Source: Stenotrophomonas maltophilia
GTDB taxonomy: Bacteria > Pseudomonadota > Gammaproteobacteria > Xanthomonadales > Xanthomonadaceae
DNA: 64,000 nucleotides
Direction: 5' to 3'
Assembly: GCA_009912235.1 (NCBI GenBank)
Contig: WNDS01000003.1
Location: 655,634-719,633, forward strand
Positions 37,263 through 46,446 of this stretch are shown piece after piece. How positions within the stretch are numbered: position 1 is the stretch's first letter; each line of letters begins with the position of its first letter. Under the pieces are notes generated by a model. The model had not been told where the DNA came from. It was given only the letters and a program-made list of their open reading frames with translations, and did no database searches. The position numbers and the translations under genes were made by a program.

Positions 37263-37862
37263 TCAGAGATAGGCGTCGATCGGGCTGTGCAGCAGGCAGC
37301 TGTCGAAATCATCCACGTCGCGCAGCCCTGCGTGATCGATGCCGTGCTGCTGCAGGAGGATGGCGAGTGCGCCCATGCCATCGGCAAACCGGCGCTCGAC
37401 CCGCGTCAGTGGATCATGCATGGCGAGGTCGTAGTCGAAGCCATAGGCCGTTTCGGTTAAGCGTACGGCGTGGGTGACAAGACGCACCTCGAAGGCACCG
37501 TGCGCACCCGGCAGGACATGCACGAACCGGCGCAGGTCGTCCTGTGCTGCAAGCTCTGCTGCCAGGGGATGTCCCTGCGCGATCCGTTCCAGGGGAGGCA
37601 GCGGCGGTGCCGGATGGCGGCGCTGCCACAGCACCAGCGCGCGCTCGACATCATGGCCGCACCGCTGCAGGTCGGCGGCGGCCTCATCCACCGGGGCGCC
37701 CGTGTGCTGCCTGTACTCGGCAACCAGCCGGCGCACGATCCAGGCATGCGCTACGGCAAGATCTCCGCCCGATTCCATCAGTGCCTGCCTGCAGGTACTG
37801 ATGGACGCGGGCAGCTGCTGGCGAAGCAGGGTGATGCGTTGCGGCAGTGTCAGCGCATCCAC
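37263..37862 (-). CDS. unrecognised protein with UBA-like segments
   Basis: 199-residue protein not assigned to a family. The segment LPASISTCRQALMESGGDLA near the start resembles the UBA-type helix triplet at the N-terminus of elongation factor Ts, and a second similar stretch appears near 45-85 (AAADLQRCGHDVERALVLW). The C-terminal part is mixed. GTG 37862 is chosen; a TTG at 37880 would overlap the GNAT gene. It lies directly downstream of that gene and is probably co-transcribed. Confidence 0.65.
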   Translation of the reverse strand: MDALTLPQRITLLRQQLPASISTCRQALMESGGDLAVAHAWIVRRLVAEYRQHTGAPVDEAAADLQRCGHDVERALVLWQRRHPAPPLPPLERIAQGHPLAAELAAQDDLRRFVHVLPGAHGAFEVRLVTHAVRLTETAYGFDYDLAMHDPLTRVERRFADGMGALAILLQQHGIDHAGLRDVDDFDSCLLHSPIDAYL

Positions 37863-37869
37863 GTGGCGG

Positions 37870-38358
37870 CTACCCGGCAAATGCCTTCAGCGCCGCGCCT
37901 TCCAGCCGGTACACGGTCCACTCGTCCTGCGGCTTGGCGCCGGCGGCGGTGTAGAACTCGATGGCCGGGGTATTCCAGTCCAGCACCGACCATTCGAAGC
38001 GGCCGCAGCCTTCGGCCACCGCCTGGCGGGCGATGTATTTCAGCAGCGCCTTGCTGGCACCGGCGCCGCGCTTTTCCTGGCTGACGTACAGGTCTTCCAG
38101 GTAGATGCCCTTGCGGCTCAGCCAGGTGGAATAGTTGTAGAAATACACCGCATAGCCGATGGCCTCGCCGTCGGCTTCGCAGATCAGCGCGCGGGCGGTG
38201 GCGTCGGCCCCGAACAGGCTCTCGGCGATGCCGATCTCATCGGTCTGCACCGAATGCTCGGCCTTTTCATAGATGGCCAGTTCGCGGATGAAATGCAGGA
38301 TCAGGCCGGCGTCGGCCACGGTGGCCGGGCGGATGTTCAACATGGCCACCGTCGCCAT
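37870..38358 (-). CDS. GNAT-family N-acetyltransferase
   Basis: 162-residue acetyltransferase of the diamine/spermidine N1-acetyltransferase-like subgroup. ICEADGEAIGYAVYFYNYSTW and LEDLYVSQEKRGAGASKALLKYIA form the acetyl-CoA site (motif A, RGXGXG-like RGAGAS). WNTPAIEFYTAAGA is the C-terminal motif. The substrate may be a polyamine or thialysine. It starts three bases after the rpe stop. An internal ATG 15 bases later is also possible. Confidence 0.85.
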   Translation of the reverse strand: MATVAMLNIRPATVADAGLILHFIRELAIYEKAEHSVQTDEIGIAESLFGADATARALICEADGEAIGYAVYFYNYSTWLSRKGIYLEDLYVSQEKRGAGASKALLKYIARQAVAEGCGRFEWSVLDWNTPAIEFYTAAGAKPQDEWTVYRLEGAALKAFAG

Positions 38359-38361
38359 GGC

Positions 38362-39039
38362 TCAGCGCCTTGCCGCAGCGACGTTCGCGCGCATCTGCGC
38401 GATCACGTCCTGGTAGCTGGTCCTGGTATTGAAGATGGCCGAGCCGGCCACGAAGGTGTCGGCACCGGCGGCGGCGATCGCGCCGATGTTGTCGGCCTTC
38501 ACGCCACCGTCGATCTCCAGGCGGATGTCCTTGCCGCTGGCATCGATCTTCTGGCGCACCACGCGCAGCTTGTCCAGCGCCGAAGGAATGAAGGCCTGGC
38601 CGCCGAAGCCCGGATTGACCGACATCAGCAGCACCAGGTCCAGGTCATCCAGCACCCAGTCCAGGATGTCCACCGGGGCGGCCGGGTTCAGCACCAGGCC
38701 CGGCTTGCAGCCCAGCGAGCGGATCAGCTGGATGGTGCGGTGCGGATGGCGGCTGGCTTCGGGGTGGAAGCTGATGTAGGTGGCACCGGCCTCGGCGAAA
38801 TCCGGAATGATGCGGTCCACCGGTTCAACCATCAGGTGCACGTCGATGGGCGCGGTGACGACGTGCTTGCGCAGGGCCTGGCAGACCATCGGGCCGATGG
38901 TCAGGTTCGGCACGTAGTGGTTGTCCATCACGTCGAAATGGACCCAGTCCGCGCCGGCGGCCAGGACGTTGTCGACTTCCTCGCCCAGGCGGGCGAAATC
39001 GGCGGAGAGGATGGACGGGGCGATGAGGCAATGGGACAT
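38362..39039 (-). CDS. rpe: ribulose-phosphate 3-epimerase
   Basis: 225-residue TIM-barrel enzyme of the pentose phosphate pathway that interconverts ribulose-5-P and xylulose-5-P. Metal and catalytic residues sit in [39 protein letters not shown] and LEIDGGV. ATG 39039 gives the family start [18 protein letters not shown]. Proximity to the trp cluster is usual in this lineage. Confidence 0.95.
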   Translation of the reverse strand: MSHCLIAPSILSADFARLGEEVDNVLAAGADWVHFDVMDNHYVPNLTIGPMVCQALRKHVVTAPIDVHLMVEPVDRIIPDFAEAGATYISFHPEASRHPHRTIQLIRSLGCKPGLVLNPAAPVDILDWVLDDLDLVLLMSVNPGFGGQAFIPSALDKLRVVRQKIDASGKDIRLEIDGGVKADNIGAIAAAGADTFVAGSAIFNTRTSYQDVIAQMRANVAAARR

Positions 39040-39073
39040 GGCCGGGCCTTGGCAACGAGGGAAAGAAAAGCGG

Positions 39074-39403
39074 TCAGCGCCTGCGCAGCGTCTTGATGCG
39101 GTCGTAGGCGGCATTGATGCGGCGGGAGGTCTGTTCGGCCTGTTCGCGCAGCTCCGGCGCGGCACCGACCAGCTTGTCCGGGTGGTTCTGCGAGATCAGC
39201 CGGCGGTAGACGCGCTCGATCTCGGCGTCGGTGGCCTCGGAGGTCACCCCTAGCTCGCGGTAGGGGTTTTCCTTGTTCAGCCGGAACCAGTCGGCGTCGA
39301 AGGCATGCCCCAGCAGCAGGCCGATGACCGCCCCGAACAACGGATTGGGGCGGAACAACAGGGCTCCGGCGATGAATCCGAGCAGTTTTCCGTACCAGCG
39401 CAT
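39074..39403 (-). CDS. small membrane-anchored J-domain protein
   Basis: 109-residue co-chaperone. An N-terminal hydrophobic segment with the DjlA-like pattern [20 protein letters not shown] is followed directly by a J-domain with the HPD tripeptide (ISQNHPDKL) and [21 protein letters not shown]. The central TerB domain of DjlA is absent, so this is a compact form. It would recruit DnaK at the membrane. ATG 39403 (MRWYGKLLG) is the family start. It is 34 bases upstream of rpe. Confidence 0.82.
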   Translation of the reverse strand: MRWYGKLLGFIAGALLFRPNPLFGAVIGLLLGHAFDADWFRLNKENPYRELGVTSEATDAEIERVYRRLISQNHPDKLVGAAPELREQAEQTSRRINAAYDRIKTLRRR

Positions 39404-39547
39404 GGCGCTCCGGGCGGGGGCGGCGAAATGGACCATCATTTTACGTCACAGCCGGCCCGGAGGGCTTTACACTAGGCCGCCCGCTGTCCTGCCGCGGGCC
39501 CATCGGGTCCACGGGGCAGCCGTATCGACGAAGCCCCAGGAGTGCCC

Positions 39548-40474
39548 GTGCCGACCACGCTGTTGCAATCCGATCTCCCCGGCCTGCCCTTGCGCCATCG
39601 CGGCAAGGTGCGTGATGTGTTCGATATTCCGCGCGAGCGGCTGCCGGCCGGTACCCCGCCGGGCGACTACCTGCTGATGGTGGCCACAGATCGCCTGTCG
39701 GCGTTCGACGTGGTGCTGCCCGACCCGATTCCGGGCAAGGGCGAAATGCTCTGCCAGGTGTCCAACTTCTGGTTCGCCAAGACCGCCCGCCTGATGCCCA
39801 ACCACCTGACCGGCATCGACGTGGCCAGCGTGCTGCCCGAGGGCGTGGACCCGGCCCTGTACGCCAAGCGCGCGGTGGTCACCCGCAAGCTGAAGCCGGT
39901 GCCGGTGGAAGCGATCGCCCGCGGTTACCTGATCGGCAGCGGCTGGAAGGATTACCAGCGCACCGGCAAGGTCAGCGGCATCGACCTGCCCAACGGCCTG
40001 CGCCAGGCCGAGCAGCTGCCCGAGCCGATCTTCACCCCGTCGACCAAGGCCGCCGTGGGCGACCATGACGAGAACATCGATTTCGATGCGATGGTCAAGC
40101 AGGTTAGCGCGGAACTGGCCGAGCGCGTGCGCGATGCCACCCTGCGCATCTACAAGTTCGCCGCCGATTACGCCCGCGAGCGCGGCATCATCCTGGCCGA
40201 CACCAAGTTCGAGTTCGGCACCGATGCCGACGGCCGCCTGTACATCATGGACGAGATGCTGACGCCGGATTCCTCGCGTTACTGGCCGGTCGACGAGTAC
40301 GAAGTGGGCACCAGCCCGCCGAGCTACGACAAGCAGTTCGTGCGCGATTACCTGGAGACGCCGGACTGGGGCAAGACCGCCCCGGGCCCGAGCATTCCGG
40401 CGGAGATCATCGAGCGCACCCGCGCCAAGTACGCCGAGGCACTGCAGCGCCTGGCCGGCATCAGCGTCGACTGA
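39548..40474 (+). CDS. purC: SAICAR synthase
   Basis: 308-residue phosphoribosylaminoimidazole-succinocarboxamide synthase, purine pathway. [38 protein letters not shown] and [23 protein letters not shown] are hallmark motifs, and [10 protein letters not shown] lies near the C-terminus. It is the longer, eukaryote-like form of about 300 residues. The start GTG 39548 is five bases after AGGAG at 39538-39542; GTG 39542 would overlap that site. Confidence 0.95.
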   Translation: MPTTLLQSDLPGLPLRHRGKVRDVFDIPRERLPAGTPPGDYLLMVATDRLSAFDVVLPDPIPGKGEMLCQVSNFWFAKTARLMPNHLTGIDVASVLPEGVDPALYAKRAVVTRKLKPVPVEAIARGYLIGSGWKDYQRTGKVSGIDLPNGLRQAEQLPEPIFTPSTKAAVGDHDENIDFDAMVKQVSAELAERVRDATLRIYKFAADYARERGIILADTKFEFGTDADGRLYIMDEMLTPDSSRYWPVDEYEVGTSPPSYDKQFVRDYLETPDWGKTAPGPSIPAEIIERTRAKYAEALQRLAGISVD

Positions 40475-40582
40475 TGCCCCCGCGCCCCCCGGCCGGCCTG
40501 GTGGGGGCGGTTCGGCGAGGGCCGACGGGATGAAATCGTCTGGGTGATTGGCTGGACTGGAATTGGGTGGGTAATTAGCTGG

Positions 40583-40670
40583 GTAGAGTCGACTGTAAGT
40601 CGACTGCTTTTCGACCAGACCGCGAAAAACCCCGCGCTGGGCGCGATAGTCGACTAACAGTCGACTCTAC
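40583..40670. repeat. GTAGAGTCGACTG repeat element, copy 2
   Basis: An 88-base element with the same palindromic ends as 35462-35547 (GTAGAGTCGACTGTAAGTCG and CTAACAGTCGACTCTAC) and a partly shared centre containing CCCCGCGCTG. Confidence 0.8.
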
Positions 40671-40697
40671 CCCGTCGGACCGACCCGTCGGACCGAT

Positions 40698-40757
40698 CCG
40701 GTTGACCCATTCCCGCCGGAGCCACCCGGTTGACCGATTCCCGCCGGAGCCGCCCGA
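40698..40757. repeat. 30-bp imperfect tandem duplication
   Basis: Two adjacent copies of a 30-base unit built on GGTTGACC and ATTCCCGCCGGAGCC, differing at a few positions, inside a longer GC-rich low-complexity tract. Confidence 0.5.
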
Positions 40758-40869
40758 CGGCCCCAACCCGTCGGACCCGCCTGGGTGACCTGCCCCCGTC
40801 GACACCCCCCAATCGACGCCCGCCAGTCCCACCCCGCCCTCACCGCCCGGCCCGGAGTATGCTGGCCGC

Positions 40870-41355
40870 ATGCAGACGACCACCCAGCTTGCGCGGCCGA
40901 TCGACCGCTATTTCGCCAGCTACTCCGATGACCACCGCAACGCGCTGAACCAGCACATCCACGTGGTGGCGGTGCCGGCAATCCTGTGGTCGGTGGTGGC
41001 CATGCTGTGGTGCCTGCCGCCGCTGATCACCTGGTTCCAGTACGGCATCTGGGCGGCCTTTGCGATGTTCTCGGCCTGGTACTTCTACAACCGGCTCTCG
41101 CGCCCGCTGGGCATCGGCATGCTGCTGGTGTTCTTCGTGTTCGGCTGCAGCTGCCGCCTGCTGGAAGCGGAAATCGGCATTGGCGGGCTGTTCCGGGTGG
41201 GCCTGGGCGTGTTCGTGCTGGCCTGGATCGCGCAGTTCATCGGCCACAAGTACGAAGGCCGCAAACCCAGCTTCCTGACCGACCTGACCTACCTGCTGAT
41301 CGGCCCGGCCTGGGTGCTGGCCAAGGTCTACCGCAAGTTCGACTGGCGCTATTGA
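40870..41355 (+). CDS. Mpo1-like (DUF962) membrane protein
   Basis: 161-residue protein of the YGL010w/Mpo1 family, with four or so membrane helices. Yeast Mpo1 is an Fe-dependent dioxygenase that shortens 2-hydroxy fatty acids. The conserved histidines here lie in DDHRNALNQHIHVVAVP and FIGHKYEGRKPSFLTDL. The bacterial role is inferred only. The start ATG 40870 precedes the family opening RPIDRYFASY. Confidence 0.85.
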   Translation: MQTTTQLARPIDRYFASYSDDHRNALNQHIHVVAVPAILWSVVAMLWCLPPLITWFQYGIWAAFAMFSAWYFYNRLSRPLGIGMLLVFFVFGCSCRLLEAEIGIGGLFRVGLGVFVLAWIAQFIGHKYEGRKPSFLTDLTYLLIGPAWVLAKVYRKFDWRY

Positions 41356-41698
41356 ACCGCGCGCCCGGACTTTCCTGAACGGGCACCGCCCGTCACCTGC
41401 ACTGCACGACGCCGCTGCCAGCCTGAGCCACGCGCGCTCCGGCGGTGCCGCCCCGATTCCCCCGAATGAAACGGCAGGCCCTGTCGCACAGGGGCTGCGC
41501 ATGGCCGTACGCGGGCGAACGGACTCACTCGGCAAAGTCAGATGGTGGAACCGGTCAGGCCACTGTCAGGCAATGCTGCGCCGCAGAAAAAAAGAATCAG
41601 GGCACGTTACATGCAGTTGATCGCTGTTACATGTCTTTCGGCGACATTTCGCTGGCTGTTAGACTCACTGACCTGCTCGTGAATCGTGGATTCCCTGC
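41356..41698. other. leader region of the Mrp operon
   Basis: About 340 bases without a gene. Its 3' part is less GC-rich and holds a direct repeat of GTTACATG (41606-41613 and 41626-41633). No -10/-35 pair could be chosen with confidence, and nothing else is recognised. Confidence 0.5.
41606..41633. promoter_or_regulatory. GTTACATG direct repeat before the Mrp operon
   Basis: Two identical 8-base copies with a 20-base period, two turns of the helix, 65-93 bases before the mrpA start. It is a candidate site for an unknown regulator. Confidence 0.3.
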
Positions 41699-44527
41699 AT
41701 GCTCCCCAGCCTGCCCCTGCTGCTGGCCCTGCCGTTCCTGATGGCAGTGGCTGTCGCCGCCTTCCCCCGTAGTTCACGTACCACCGCGGGCTGGCTGGCG
41801 GCGCTGGCGCCGTTGGGCGGGCTGGCCCTGCTCGCCTGGCTGACGCCGGCCATCCTGGACGGCCAAGTGGTGCGCAGCGTAGTGCCGTGGCTGCCGCAGA
41901 TCGGGCTGGATTTCGCCCTGCGCCTGGACGGGCTGGCCTGGATGTTCGCCGGGCTGGTGCTGGGCATCGGCGCGCTGGTGGTGCTGTACGCGCGCTACTA
42001 CCTGAGCGCGCAGGACAACGCACACCGCTTCTACTGCTACCTGCTGCTGTTCATGGGCGCCATGCTGGGCATGGTGATCTCCGGCAACCTGCTGTTGCTG
42101 ATGATCTTCTGGGAACTGACCAGCATCAGCTCGTTCCTGCTGATCGAGTTCTGGTCGCACCGCCAGGATGCCCGCGAGGGCGCGCGCATGGCGCTGGTGA
42201 TCACCGGCGGCGGTGGCCTGGCCCTGCTCGGCGGCGTACTGCTGATCGGCCACATCGTAGGCAGCTTCGACCTGGACGTGGTGCTGGCCGCCGGCGAGCA
42301 GATACGTGCCAGCGCGCTGTACCCGTATGCGCTGTTCCTGGTGCTGGCCGGCATCTTCACCAAGATCGCGCAGTTCCCGTTCCATTTCTGGCTGCCGCAC
42401 GCGATGGCCGCGCCCGCCCCGGTCTCGGCCTACCTGCATTCGGCCGCCATGGTGAAGGCCGGTGTGTTCCTGCTGGCGCGCCTGCACCCGGTGCTGTCCG
42501 GCACCGAGCTGTTCTTCTACACCGTCAGCGGCATCGGTGCGATCACCCTGCTGATCGGTGCGTGGAATGCGATCTTCCAGCACGACCTGAAAGGCCTGCT
42601 GGCCTATTCGACCATTTCCCACCTGGGCCTGATCACGATGCTGTTCGGGCTGTCCAAGCCGATGGCGGTGGTGGCCGGTGTGTTCCACATCCTCAACCAC
42701 GCCACCTTCAAGGCCTCGCTGTTCATGGCCGCCGGCATCATCGACCACGAGACCGGCGCGCGTGACATGCGCAGGCTGGGCGGCTTGAGGAAACTGATGC
42801 CCTTCACCAGTGCGCTGGCGATCATCGCCTCGCTGGCGATGGCCGGCATTCCGCTGCTCAACGGCTTCCTGTCCAAGAAAATGCTGTTTGCCGAAGCGCT
42901 CGATGCCGGTGGCACCGACACCATGCGCCTGGCGATGTCGGTGGCCGCGCTGCTGGCCGGCGTGCTGGGCGTGGCCTACAGCCTGCGCTTCGTGCACGAC
43001 ACGTTCTTCGGCAAGGGCCCGGTCGGGCTGGACCGCGTACCGCATGAGCCGCCGCGCTGGATGAAGGTGCCGGTGGAAGTGCTGGTGGTGGTCTGCGTGG
43101 CGGTGGGCGTGGCCCCGGCGCTGACCGTGGCGCCGGTGCTGCACGCGGCGGCAGGCGCGATCCTGGGCACGGCCATGCCCGAGTACAGCCTGTCGGTGTG
43201 GCATGGCTTCAACCTGCCGCTGGCGATGAGCGTGATCGGCGTGATCGGCTGCATCGGCCTGTACTTCGGCCTGCGCCGGCTGATCAACCTGTACGCGGTG
43301 GAAACCCGCACCACCGGCCGCAACGTGTTCCACCGCCAGCTGGACCTGCTGTCGGCCGGCGCGCAGCGGCTGACTGAGGCCATCGCCAACGGCAGTCTGC
43401 AGCGCATGCTGCTGGGCCTGGTGGTGGTGTCGATCATCGTGGCTGCCGCACCGTTCGTGGCCAACCCCGCCTCGCCGAACTGGACCCGGCCGCAGCCGAT
43501 TCCGCTGCTGGGCTGGGCGCTGTGGCTGGTGATGATGTCCTGCGCGCTGGCCGCCCTGCGCATGTACAAGCAGCGCCTGCTGGCAGTGCTGCTGGTCGGC
43601 GGCGTCGGCCTGCTGGTGACGCTGACCTTCGTGTTCCTGTCCGCGCCGGACCTGGCGCTGACCCAGCTGCTGGTGGAGATGGTGACCCTGGTGCTGATGC
43701 TGCTGGGCATGAACTACCTGCCCGCACAGTCCGGGCCGGAACGCCCGCGCTGGCGCAAGCGCCGCGATGCGGTCATCGCGATCATCGCCGGTGCCGGGCT
43801 GGGTGCGCTGGCCTACACCGCCATGACCCTGCCGCCGAACACCATGGCCGGCGAGATGCTCGCCCGCGCCCTGCCCGAGGCCTACGGCCAGAACGTGGTG
43901 AACGTGATCCTGGTCGACTTCCGCGGCTTCGATACCTTCGGCGAGATCACCGTGTTCGGCATTGCCGCGCTGGTGGTGCACGCCCTGCTGCGGCGCACGC
44001 GCATGGCGCCGGAGCAGATCATGCCCGGCCCGCCGATCAAGCTGCCGGTGCCGGCCGACCTGGCGCAGATCATGTTCCCGCTCACCCTGACCGTATCGAT
44101 CTTCCTGTTCCTGCGCGGCCACAACGCGCCCGGTGGCGGCTTAATTGCCGGCCTGGTGCTGGCGGTGCCGCTGCTGATCCAGTACGTGATCCAGGGGACG
44201 GCCTCGGTGGAATCGCGCTTCGGCTTCGACTACATCCGCTGCATCGGCGCCGGCCTGCTGATCGCCCTGCTCAGCGGCAGCGCCTCGATGCTGTTCGGCG
44301 TGCCGTTCCTGACCAGCGGCCACCTGGACCTGCACCTGCCGCTGATCGGCGAGGTGCCGCTGGCCAGCGTCATTGGTTTTGACATCGGCGTGTACCTGGT
44401 GATGTTCGGCGGCGCCATGCTGATGCTGTCGATGATGGCCGCCGTGAAGCCCTCGCGCACCCGCAGCGCGCGCAGGGGCGAGATCGACCTGCAACGCCGC
44501 TCGGCACGAACGGGGGAGATGCACTGA
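41699..44527 (+). CDS. mrpA: Mrp Na+/H+ antiporter subunit A with fused subunit B
   Basis: 942-residue large subunit. The first two thirds are the NuoL-like MrpA channel domain, with Glu and Lys residues of the proton path in IFWELTSISSFLLIEFWSH and AQFPFHFWLPHAMAAPAPVSAYLHSAAMVKAG. The last third carries the MbhE/DUF4040-like segment and an MrpB domain (LRGHNAPGGGLIAGLVLAVPL), so A and B are one protein, as in the PhaAB type. The complex exports Na+ or K+ in exchange for H+ and supports alkali and salt tolerance. Its stop overlaps the mrpC start (TGATG). Confidence 0.93.
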   Translation: MLPSLPLLLALPFLMAVAVAAFPRSSRTTAGWLAALAPLGGLALLAWLTPAILDGQVVRSVVPWLPQIGLDFALRLDGLAWMFAGLVLGIGALVVLYARYYLSAQDNAHRFYCYLLLFMGAMLGMVISGNLLLLMIFWELTSISSFLLIEFWSHRQDAREGARMALVITGGGGLALLGGVLLIGHIVGSFDLDVVLAAGEQIRASALYPYALFLVLAGIFTKIAQFPFHFWLPHAMAAPAPVSAYLHSAAMVKAGVFLLARLHPVLSGTELFFYTVSGIGAITLLIGAWNAIFQHDLKGLLAYSTISHLGLITMLFGLSKPMAVVAGVFHILNHATFKASLFMAAGIIDHETGARDMRRLGGLRKLMPFTSALAIIASLAMAGIPLLNGFLSKKMLFAEALDAGGTDTMRLAMSVAALLAGVLGVAYSLRFVHDTFFGKGPVGLDRVPHEPPRWMKVPVEVLVVVCVAVGVAPALTVAPVLHAAAGAILGTAMPEYSLSVWHGFNLPLAMSVIGVIGCIGLYFGLRRLINLYAVETRTTGRNVFHRQLDLLSAGAQRLTEAIANGSLQRMLLGLVVVSIIVAAAPFVANPASPNWTRPQPIPLLGWALWLVMMSCALAALRMYKQRLLAVLLVGGVGLLVTLTFVFLSAPDLALTQLLVEMVTLVLMLLGMNYLPAQSGPERPRWRKRRDAVIAIIAGAGLGALAYTAMTLPPNTMAGEMLARALPEAYGQNVVNVILVDFRGFDTFGEITVFGIAALVVHALLRRTRMAPEQIMPGPPIKLPVPADLAQIMFPLTLTVSIFLFLRGHNAPGGGLIAGLVLAVPLLIQYVIQGTASVESRFGFDYIRCIGAGLLIALLSGSASMLFGVPFLTSGHLDLHLPLIGEVPLASVIGFDIGVYLVMFGGAMLMLSMMAAVKPSRTRSARRGEIDLQRRSARTGEMH

Positions 44528-44914
44528 TGGAACTGGCCCTGGCCTCTGCAATCGGCGTACTGACCGCCATCGGCATCTACCTGCTGCTGCGCGCGCAGCT
44601 TCGACGTCATTCTCGGCATGACCTTCCTGTCCTATGCCGCCAACCTGCTGATCTTCGCCGGTGGCCGCGTGGTGCAGGGCAAGGCACCGGTGCTGAAAGA
44701 AGGCCTGGACAGCCACCTGGGCAACTACACCGATCCCCTGCCGCAGGCACTGGTGCTGACCGCCTTCGTCATCGCCTTCGCCATGACCGCGGTCAGCATC
44801 GTGCTGGCCATGCGCAGCCGCAGCGACAACCACAGCGACCACGTGGACGCGCACGAACCGGATGAGACCGGGCCGGATGCCGGCGTGCCGCGCCGGGGCG
44901 AGGACGCGGCATGA
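44527..44914 (+). pseudogene. mrpC: Mrp antiporter subunit C, frameshifted
   Basis: NuoK-like subunit. The start MELALASAIGVLTAIGIYLL reads in one frame and the remainder (MTFLSYAANLLIFAGGR to the acidic tail) in another. The junction is the run CGCGCGC at 44590-44596. Loss of one CG dinucleotide from a longer run restores LLLRARSFDVILGMTFLSYA, the conserved sequence. All other genes of the operon are intact and translationally coupled, so an error in the consensus or a recent mutation is more likely than long-term decay. The 3' end overlaps mrpD by four bases. Confidence 0.8.
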
Positions 44915-46446
44915 ACCATCTGGTGATCCTGCCGATCCTGATTCCTCTGCTCGGCGCGGCGCTGTCGCTGTTCGTCGAGCACCGCCGCTATGGCCCCAAG
45001 GTGCAGCGCAGCGTGGCCTGGGCCAGCCTGACGGCGCTGGCGATGGCGGTGGTGCTGCTGTTTGCGCTGAGCGCCGACGGCAACGTGCACGCCTACCTGC
45101 TGGGCGACTGGCCGTCGCGGCTGGGCACCGCGCTGGTGGCCGACCGGCTGTCGGCGTGCATGCTGATGACCACCCTGCTGCTGGCCATTCCCTGCCTGCT
45201 GCATGCCTGTTCGGGCTGGGACCGGCGCGCGCCGCACTTCCATACGCTGTTCCAGTTCCAGCTGGTGGGCCTGAACGGTGCGTTCCTGACCGGCGACATC
45301 TTCAACCTGTTCGTGTTCTTCGAGGTGATGCTGATCGCTTCCTACGGCCTGCTGCTGAGCGGTGGCCGTGGCCTGCGCATGCGCATCGGCCTGCACTACG
45401 TGGTGTTCAACGTGACCGCCTCGACCCTGTTCCTGATCGCGCTGGGGCTGCTGTACGCCTCGCTGGGCTCGTTGAACATGGCTGAGCTGTCCCAGCGCAT
45501 CGCCGAGATGCCGGCGCCGCAGCTGACCCTGGTGAAGGCCGCCATGGGCCTGTTGCTGCTGGTGTTCTGTGCCAAGGCCGCGCTGATGCCGCTGTACCTG
45601 TGGCTGCCCGAGTCCTATGCGCGTGCACCGGCGGCAGTGGCTGCGCTGTTTGGGATCATGACCAAGGTCGGTCTGTACGCGGTGCTGCGCATCCAGATGC
45701 TGTGGTTCGGCGATGACGCCGGCGCCATGGCCGGCTATGGCCGCGAGTGGCTGCTGTGGGCCGGCGTGGCCACCCTGGTGCTGGGTGGACTGGGCGTGGT
45801 CGCCGCCGCGCGCCTGCGCGTGCTGATCTCCTACCTGGTGGTGGTGTCGGCGGCCACGCTGTTCATCGCGTTCTCGGTGGGCACGCCGGAGGTGCTGTCC
45901 GCCGGTCTGTACTACCTGCCGCATAGCACCTTCGTGGCCGCCGCGCTGTTCCTTGTGGCCGATTTGATCCGCCGCCGCCGTGGCGGCGCCAGCGACCGCA
46001 AGGAAGTGGTGGCGTCAATGCCGGGCCGTGAAACCCCGGCGGTGCTGTTCCTCGTCGGTGCGGTGTCGGTGGCCGGCCTGCCGCCGCTGTCCGGCTTCCT
46101 CGCCAAGGCCGCGCTGCTGGCCGGCATGCCCGCGCAGTACACCGCTGCGGTCTGGGTGGCCGTGCTGGGCAGAAGCCTGCTGGTCATCATGGGCCTGGTG
46201 CGCGGGGGCATCCGCCTGTTCTGGCGCGTGCCGCAGCCCGACCCGGACGCACCACCGCCACGCAAGGCCCCGCTGCGCCGCGTTGAGCTGTACGCCGCCT
46301 GCCTGCTGCTGCTGTACGGCGTAGGCATGACCCTGTTCGCCGCGCCGCTGATGCAGCACACCGATGCCATCGCCGCCCAGCTGCTGCAGCCGGGCGAGTA
46401 CGTGCAGCAGCTGCGCGCGACCACGCCGGAGATCCGCCAGCCATGA
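44911..46446 (+). CDS. mrpD: Mrp antiporter subunit D
   Basis: 511-residue NuoN/M-like membrane subunit with about 14 helices. The conserved Glu is in FNLFVFFEVMLIASYGLLL and the conserved Lys in LVKAAMGLLLLVFCAKAALMP, followed by LYLWLPESYARAPAAVAALF. It carries one of the proton half-channels. ATGA overlap with mrpC and with mrpE places it inside the operon. Confidence 0.95.
   Translation: MNHLVILPILIPLLGAALSLFVEHRRYGPKVQRSVAWASLTALAMAVVLLFALSADGNVHAYLLGDWPSRLGTALVADRLSACMLMTTLLLAIPCLLHACSGWDRRAPHFHTLFQFQLVGLNGAFLTGDIFNLFVFFEVMLIASYGLLLSGGRGLRMRIGLHYVVFNVTASTLFLIALGLLYASLGSLNMAELSQRIAEMPAPQLTLVKAAMGLLLLVFCAKAALMPLYLWLPESYARAPAAVAALFGIMTKVGLYAVLRIQMLWFGDDAGAMAGYGREWLLWAGVATLVLGGLGVVAAARLRVLISYLVVVSAATLFIAFSVGTPEVLSAGLYYLPHSTFVAAALFLVADLIRRRRGGASDRKEVVASMPGRETPAVLFLVGAVSVAGLPPLSGFLAKAALLAGMPAQYTAAVWVAVLGRSLLVIMGLVRGGIRLFWRVPQPDPDAPPPRKAPLRRVELYAACLLLLYGVGMTLFAAPLMQHTDAIAAQLLQPGEYVQQLRATTPEIRQP

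Larger units (their letters stand above)
40475..40869. other. intergenic region, purC to Mpo1-like gene
   Basis: About 395 bases. It contains the second GTAGAGTCGACTG element (40583-40670) and then a GC-rich stretch of imperfect short repeats (about 40680-40800), including two adjacent 30-base copies built on GGTTGACC-ATTCCCGCCGGAGCC. No ORF of coding character was seen. Confidence 0.55.

Noticed and set aside
41774..44122. 782-codon minus-strand frame opposite mrpA
   Set aside because: His/Gln/Arg-rich shadow; the sense strand encodes a clear MrpA-B protein.
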